A stretch of DNA of 25,349 bases, taken from positions 218,149 to 243,497 of the forward strand of contig WELB01000201.1 of the NCBI GenBank assembly GCA_009602725.1, written 5' to 3'. The number at the start of each line of letters is the position of its first letter. Position 1 is the first letter of the stretch. A program made the position numbers and the translations under genes. Source of the stretch: Spirogloea muscicola. Its lineage: Eukaryota > Streptophyta > Zygnematophyceae > Spirogloeales > Spirogloeaceae. The notes beneath the pieces were generated by a model. The model was not told where the DNA came from. It saw only the letters and a program-made list of their open reading frames with translations, and made no database searches. Below, piece after piece: positions 22,701-25,349 of the stretch.

Positions 22701-24813
22701 TAAGCTTTCTGACTTCCTATTATTGAATTGAAGCTGCAGGCAAGTAAGGACAGCGGCTCAGAAGCCTGAGCCTTGCCATTCATGGCAGGCTTGTGAGAAG
22801 CCATACCAGAAACGGTCTTTGGCACACACTACAATCAGACTTGGAGCAGCAAGACAGCCTTCATCTGGACCTAAGACCAGGGCGAGCATGGCTGCCAAGC
22901 AAGCTTGACTTGATCAAGATCAGCTGGCAAGACTGGAGGCTGGTCGCGCACGGGGTCGAAGGTGAAGCAGCGGAAGCCATCCATGTAGTCAATGTCCATC
23001 CAAATGACATCGCAAGGTATCTGCCGCTCACGGAACTCCCGCGCAACCTGCACCAGGGCACCTCAGCCTTATGGACAGTGACTGGCAAGTCTGCACTTCA
23101 CGCCCATACCTATTGTTGAAACGTGATCTGGAACCCAATAAGGAGGTAATGAAAGGGCTAACATTGCCCAGTAGCGTCAGACAATTGGCGTCCTCCCAGC
23201 AAGTCAGCAACCAGGGGCTCAGGAAAGCTAAGGCTCTCGCAGGATGCAGGTGTGCGCCACAGCCCGTACGATCAGGCCGACTCTTGCCTTGCCAGCTCTT
23301 GCCTTGTTCCGACAGACGTACGCACCTTGCGGACCTGCGAGTCTGGCTCATAGCTAAAGCGACACTGGTGGAACCCGAGCGACCACCGGGGGGGCATGAA
23401 CAGAGTCCCTGTGGGAAGCAAGGGCCGCGGCAGCCTGGCCATTGCTCAGGCGCTGCATCAAAGAGGCGTGCGCATCCCGGAGGACTCTAGACAAGGGGAT
23501 GCTGAGGAGGAAGGAGAGGGCGCGACCCGCGCTGCGCCTGGCGGGAGTACCTCTAGGACCCTGTCAGCACTCTCATAACTCCAGCGGCACTGGTGGTAAC
23601 CCAGCGTCCACTTGGCGGGCATGGGCATCTCACCTGCGTCGCAGCCGACCGCCCGAGCGCAAGGGCCAAACGACCGTAAGGTTCAGGATTTTCGAGTAAC
23701 CGCGGTTAAGAAGGTGCAGCCCTCTGAATCAGATTAACTATCTCAAGAGAGGGGTCAAGGGCAGCCAATATCGCTCATAATCCTTTGCATTGTCAGCTCA
23801 AGCAGCGATTTACTCGACTTGAGCCTCAGCGCGATGATACTGATGGGTTGGCTGCTCAGTGTGTACTCATACCTATGGCGTGCGAGAGGGAGGTCAGGAC
23901 GGCCTCGGGCGTTGAGAAGGGCCCGAATGTGATGACGGGGTATGCTCCTGGTGCGGTGAAGCGGATGACACCCTCCTTGCGCAGGTCCACCTGCCCGCGG
24001 CCGAAGAGGGGCAACCAGTGAGAGAGCGCCATTGGCGGTTGGGAAACGACGTGGGCAACGAAAGCTGAGTCGGAAGCAGCAGATGAAGCATCGTCGGCTC
24101 GGCTCAGCCATGACCGACCTCCACGCGCCGTGTCGTGTCTGCGAGCACGCCGAGCGCGGAGCCATCTGGTAGCACGGCGAGCACCCAGGGGTGCGACTGG
24201 TACAGGGACGACGTGCTGCGGCCGTAACCCCACGCGTCGGTGTTCCACCCGACGATCTGCGCAACAGCAGCAGCGTGCAGGGGAGGGTTTAGGAGCTCCG
24301 AGCTCTGGAATACTGCATGGCCGGCCCTGGCAACAACAAGCGAATCCAGCAAGCTGGATGAGAGTCGAGAGGAGGAGCAGGGCCTGACTCGCCGGCCGGT
24401 GCGCTCGAGCGAGCCGCCGGTCTCGCCAGTGCCGTAGAAGGACGTCCCTGCCGGGAGCTGCCAGGCGAGGTGCACCACTCCACTTGCAGTGTCAGCAAGC
24501 TCTCATGCGGCCTCTCATGGGGGTCACGGAGGCCTCCACTACAAGGCTGGCCACTGCGGCCAACAAGAGGTCAGCTGACCTTGATCGTGACGGCCTGCTG
24601 GCCATTCTCGAGGCGGCAGTGAGGCACGCTCGCCGCGCCGAGGTCGAGGCCAGGATCACCCGCCGCCAGGTCCGGCAGCTCTGCCTCCCTCTTGGCAGCC
24701 TCGGCAAAGGAGAGCGACGGGGCGGCCGACCGCCGGGCTGCCTCGCTCGCGTCCCACCGCCGGACGCCGGCCTCCAGGATTGGCACCGCGACCATCTTCT
24801 TCGGCGGCGACAT
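16774..24813 (-). CDS. HGL1: GH31 alpha-glucosidase, heteroglycan glucosidase 1 (HGL1)-like
   Basis: Exons: 24813-24580, 24457-24389, 24256-24119, 23990-23873, 5a 23633-23551 or 5b 23408-23326, 23047-22952, 22620-22452, 22180-22038, 21777-21691, 21414-21229, 20854-20778, 20629-20539, 20224-20104, 19836-19767, 19591-19504, 19380-19260, 19045-18852, 18564-18459, 18316-18158, 18015-17913, 17696-17523, 17258-17113, 16979-16774. All junctions are GT/AG in phase, giving 992 residues; Arabidopsis HGL1 (At3g23640) is about 990. Motifs in order: PAGTSFYGTGETGGSLERTG, NTDAWGYG, SLYQSHPWVLAVLP, VIWMDIDYMDGFRCFTFD, GIWNDMNEP (nucleophile Asp about 342), SQRYAATWTGDN (acid/base Asp about 423), SGPDIGGFAG, RGHSEQG, FEDSGDGYGF. 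The C-terminal 300 residues (VAPWIGGRIISL, GYEEYSG, SSIEARAIGAGAGGFSR, LELWSPERPVSKD) are the HGL1-type extension. It should hydrolyse alpha-glucosidic bonds of soluble heteroglycans linked to starch turnover; the compartment is undecided. Confidence 0.95.
23326..23408 (-). other. HGL1: alternative exon 5b of the HGL1-like gene
   Basis: CCCACAG|GG...CGCAAG|GTGCGT, 83 nt, entry phase 1 and exit phase 0. It encodes (G)TLFMPPRWSLGFHQCRFSY then EPDSQVRK. Its start (GTLFMPP) resembles plant HGL1 more than exon 5a does, but it has Phe where plant HGL1 has Trp in CRWSY. Splice sites look functional and there is no stop or indel. Confidence 0.85.
23551..23633 (-). other. HGL1: alternative exon 5a of the HGL1-like gene
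   Basis: GACGCAG|GT...CTAGAG|GTACTC, 83 nt, entry phase 1 and exit phase 0. It encodes (G)EMPMPAKWTLGYHQCRWSY then ESADRVLE. It keeps the CRWSY and RVLE parts typical of plant HGL1. Only 142 nt of intron separate it from 5b. Residues map to about 187-214, the first strand-helix unit of the catalytic barrel, just before VIWMDIDYMDGF. Confidence 0.88.
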
Positions 24814-25349
24814 GGCTGCGTCGTCGGTGCTAACGAAGCGCGTGGCCGCAGTGCCGGACGGGGGCGACGAGCGCGGCGCAGCCGCCGACGAGGAGGAGGG
24901 GCCCGAGGCCGCCGACGCCCGCGGCGGCAGGCCGAGCGATCCGCCGGCTGCAGCGGCGGCGATGGCACTGACCAATCTCAGTGGGCCTTTCGTTGCGACG
25001 GCTAACGAGTTCCACGGCGTCGGCGGCGGCGCTTGCCAGCGGCAACTAGCGCCGGCAGCCGAGCCGGATCCACGCAGCTCCACCGAGCTGCCTGGCTGCA
25101 AATCGCAGCAATGGGGCGGCTCGCGGGCTCCGCTTGCGCTCTGGCCGTCGCGTCTATGGCGGGCCTAGAGGATACCAGGTGGCGGCGAGCGCAGGACCTG
25201 GGGAGTGGAGCGGCCGGCCGGCGGGCGAGGGCCGAGCAATCGCGCAGGCCGGCGGCGTGCACAGCGGCGTCGATGGCAGGAAGGAGCGCCTCGCCGGCAG
25301 CAGCCTCGCCGTCCCGAGAAGCCGCCGCGGCAGCAGGCGGCGGCTCGCG
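24814..25349 (-). other. 5' region of the HGL1-like gene with open, transit-peptide-like frame
   Basis: Upstream of the ATG at 24813 the coding frame stays open for about 94 codons to an acceptor-like TTTGCAG (25098-25096). It is rich in Ser, Ala, Pro and Arg (GPLRLVSAIAAAAAGG, PPRASAASGPSSSS) and has no ATG. A possible 80-nt intron (25096-25175, donor CTG|GTATCC) would join it in phase to a further open frame of 58 codons reaching the window edge (AIDAAVHAAGLRDCSALARR). It may be GC-rich 5' UTR, or an N-terminal plastid-targeting extension whose start codon lies beyond the window. Confidence 0.35.

Noticed and set aside
24484-25005. Arg-rich + strand frames opposite HGL1 exon 1
   Set aside because: They are antisense shadows in GC-rich DNA. 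The - strand frame continues directly into the conserved GH31 domain.
1-25349. Bacterial-style operon, CRISPR array, tRNA or rRNA gene, or transposon
   Set aside because: Nothing of this kind was seen. The repeats are local duplications, microsatellites or a single palindrome, and all recognised genes are spliced eukaryotic genes.

Overview
This is nuclear DNA of a photosynthetic eukaryote of the green lineage (Viridiplantae). It carries four intron-rich protein-coding genes. Three products point to plants or green algae: a plant-type GH31 glycosidase of the YihQ/sulfoquinovosidase-like branch, the plastid phylloquinone-pathway prenyltransferase ABC4/MenA, and a GH31 enzyme of the Arabidopsis HGL1 (heteroglycan glucosidase 1) type. 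Introns are short (about 77 to 435 nt). Acceptors are mostly (T/G)GCAG without a long pyrimidine tract, and 5' exons are GC- and Ala/Arg-rich, which suggests a green alga more than a seed plant. The species cannot be named from the sequence.

Layout: (1) 1-5045, + strand: YihQ-like GH31 gene, 12 exons followed by homology, 5' end uncertain and probably cut by the window edge. (2) 5046-7295: mostly non-coding, with one unidentified open segment around 6596-6931. (3) 7296-10902, - strand: ABC4/MenA, 12 exons including a 39-nt microexon and a GC-AG intron. (4) 10903-13056: divergent intergenic region with a 245-nt assembly gap (11209-11453) and a long CT microsatellite. (5) 13057-15838, + strand: two-RRM hnRNP/Musashi-like RNA-binding protein, 9 exons. 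(6) 15839-16773: convergent 3' region. (7) 16774-24813, - strand: HGL1-like GH31 gene, 23 exon positions, predicted 992 residues, with a GC-rich 5' extension to the window end.

Exon models were built by eye: conserved family motifs were followed across introns and every junction was checked for GT(or GC)/AG and reading phase. All phases close, which gives high confidence in gene identities and most exon borders. The genes alternate +,-,+,- and show no operon-like relation. Three of the four plausibly serve carbohydrate or plastid metabolism, but physical linkage alone does not make them a pathway.

The most notable observation is in the HGL1-like gene. Exon 5 is present twice in tandem (23551-23633 and 23326-23408). 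Both copies are exactly 83 nt, have identical phases and encode diverged versions of the same catalytic-barrel motif. Reading frame requires that exactly one be used, so they look like a mutually exclusive exon pair. I found no new multi-gene system, CRISPR, tRNA, rRNA or recognisable transposon.
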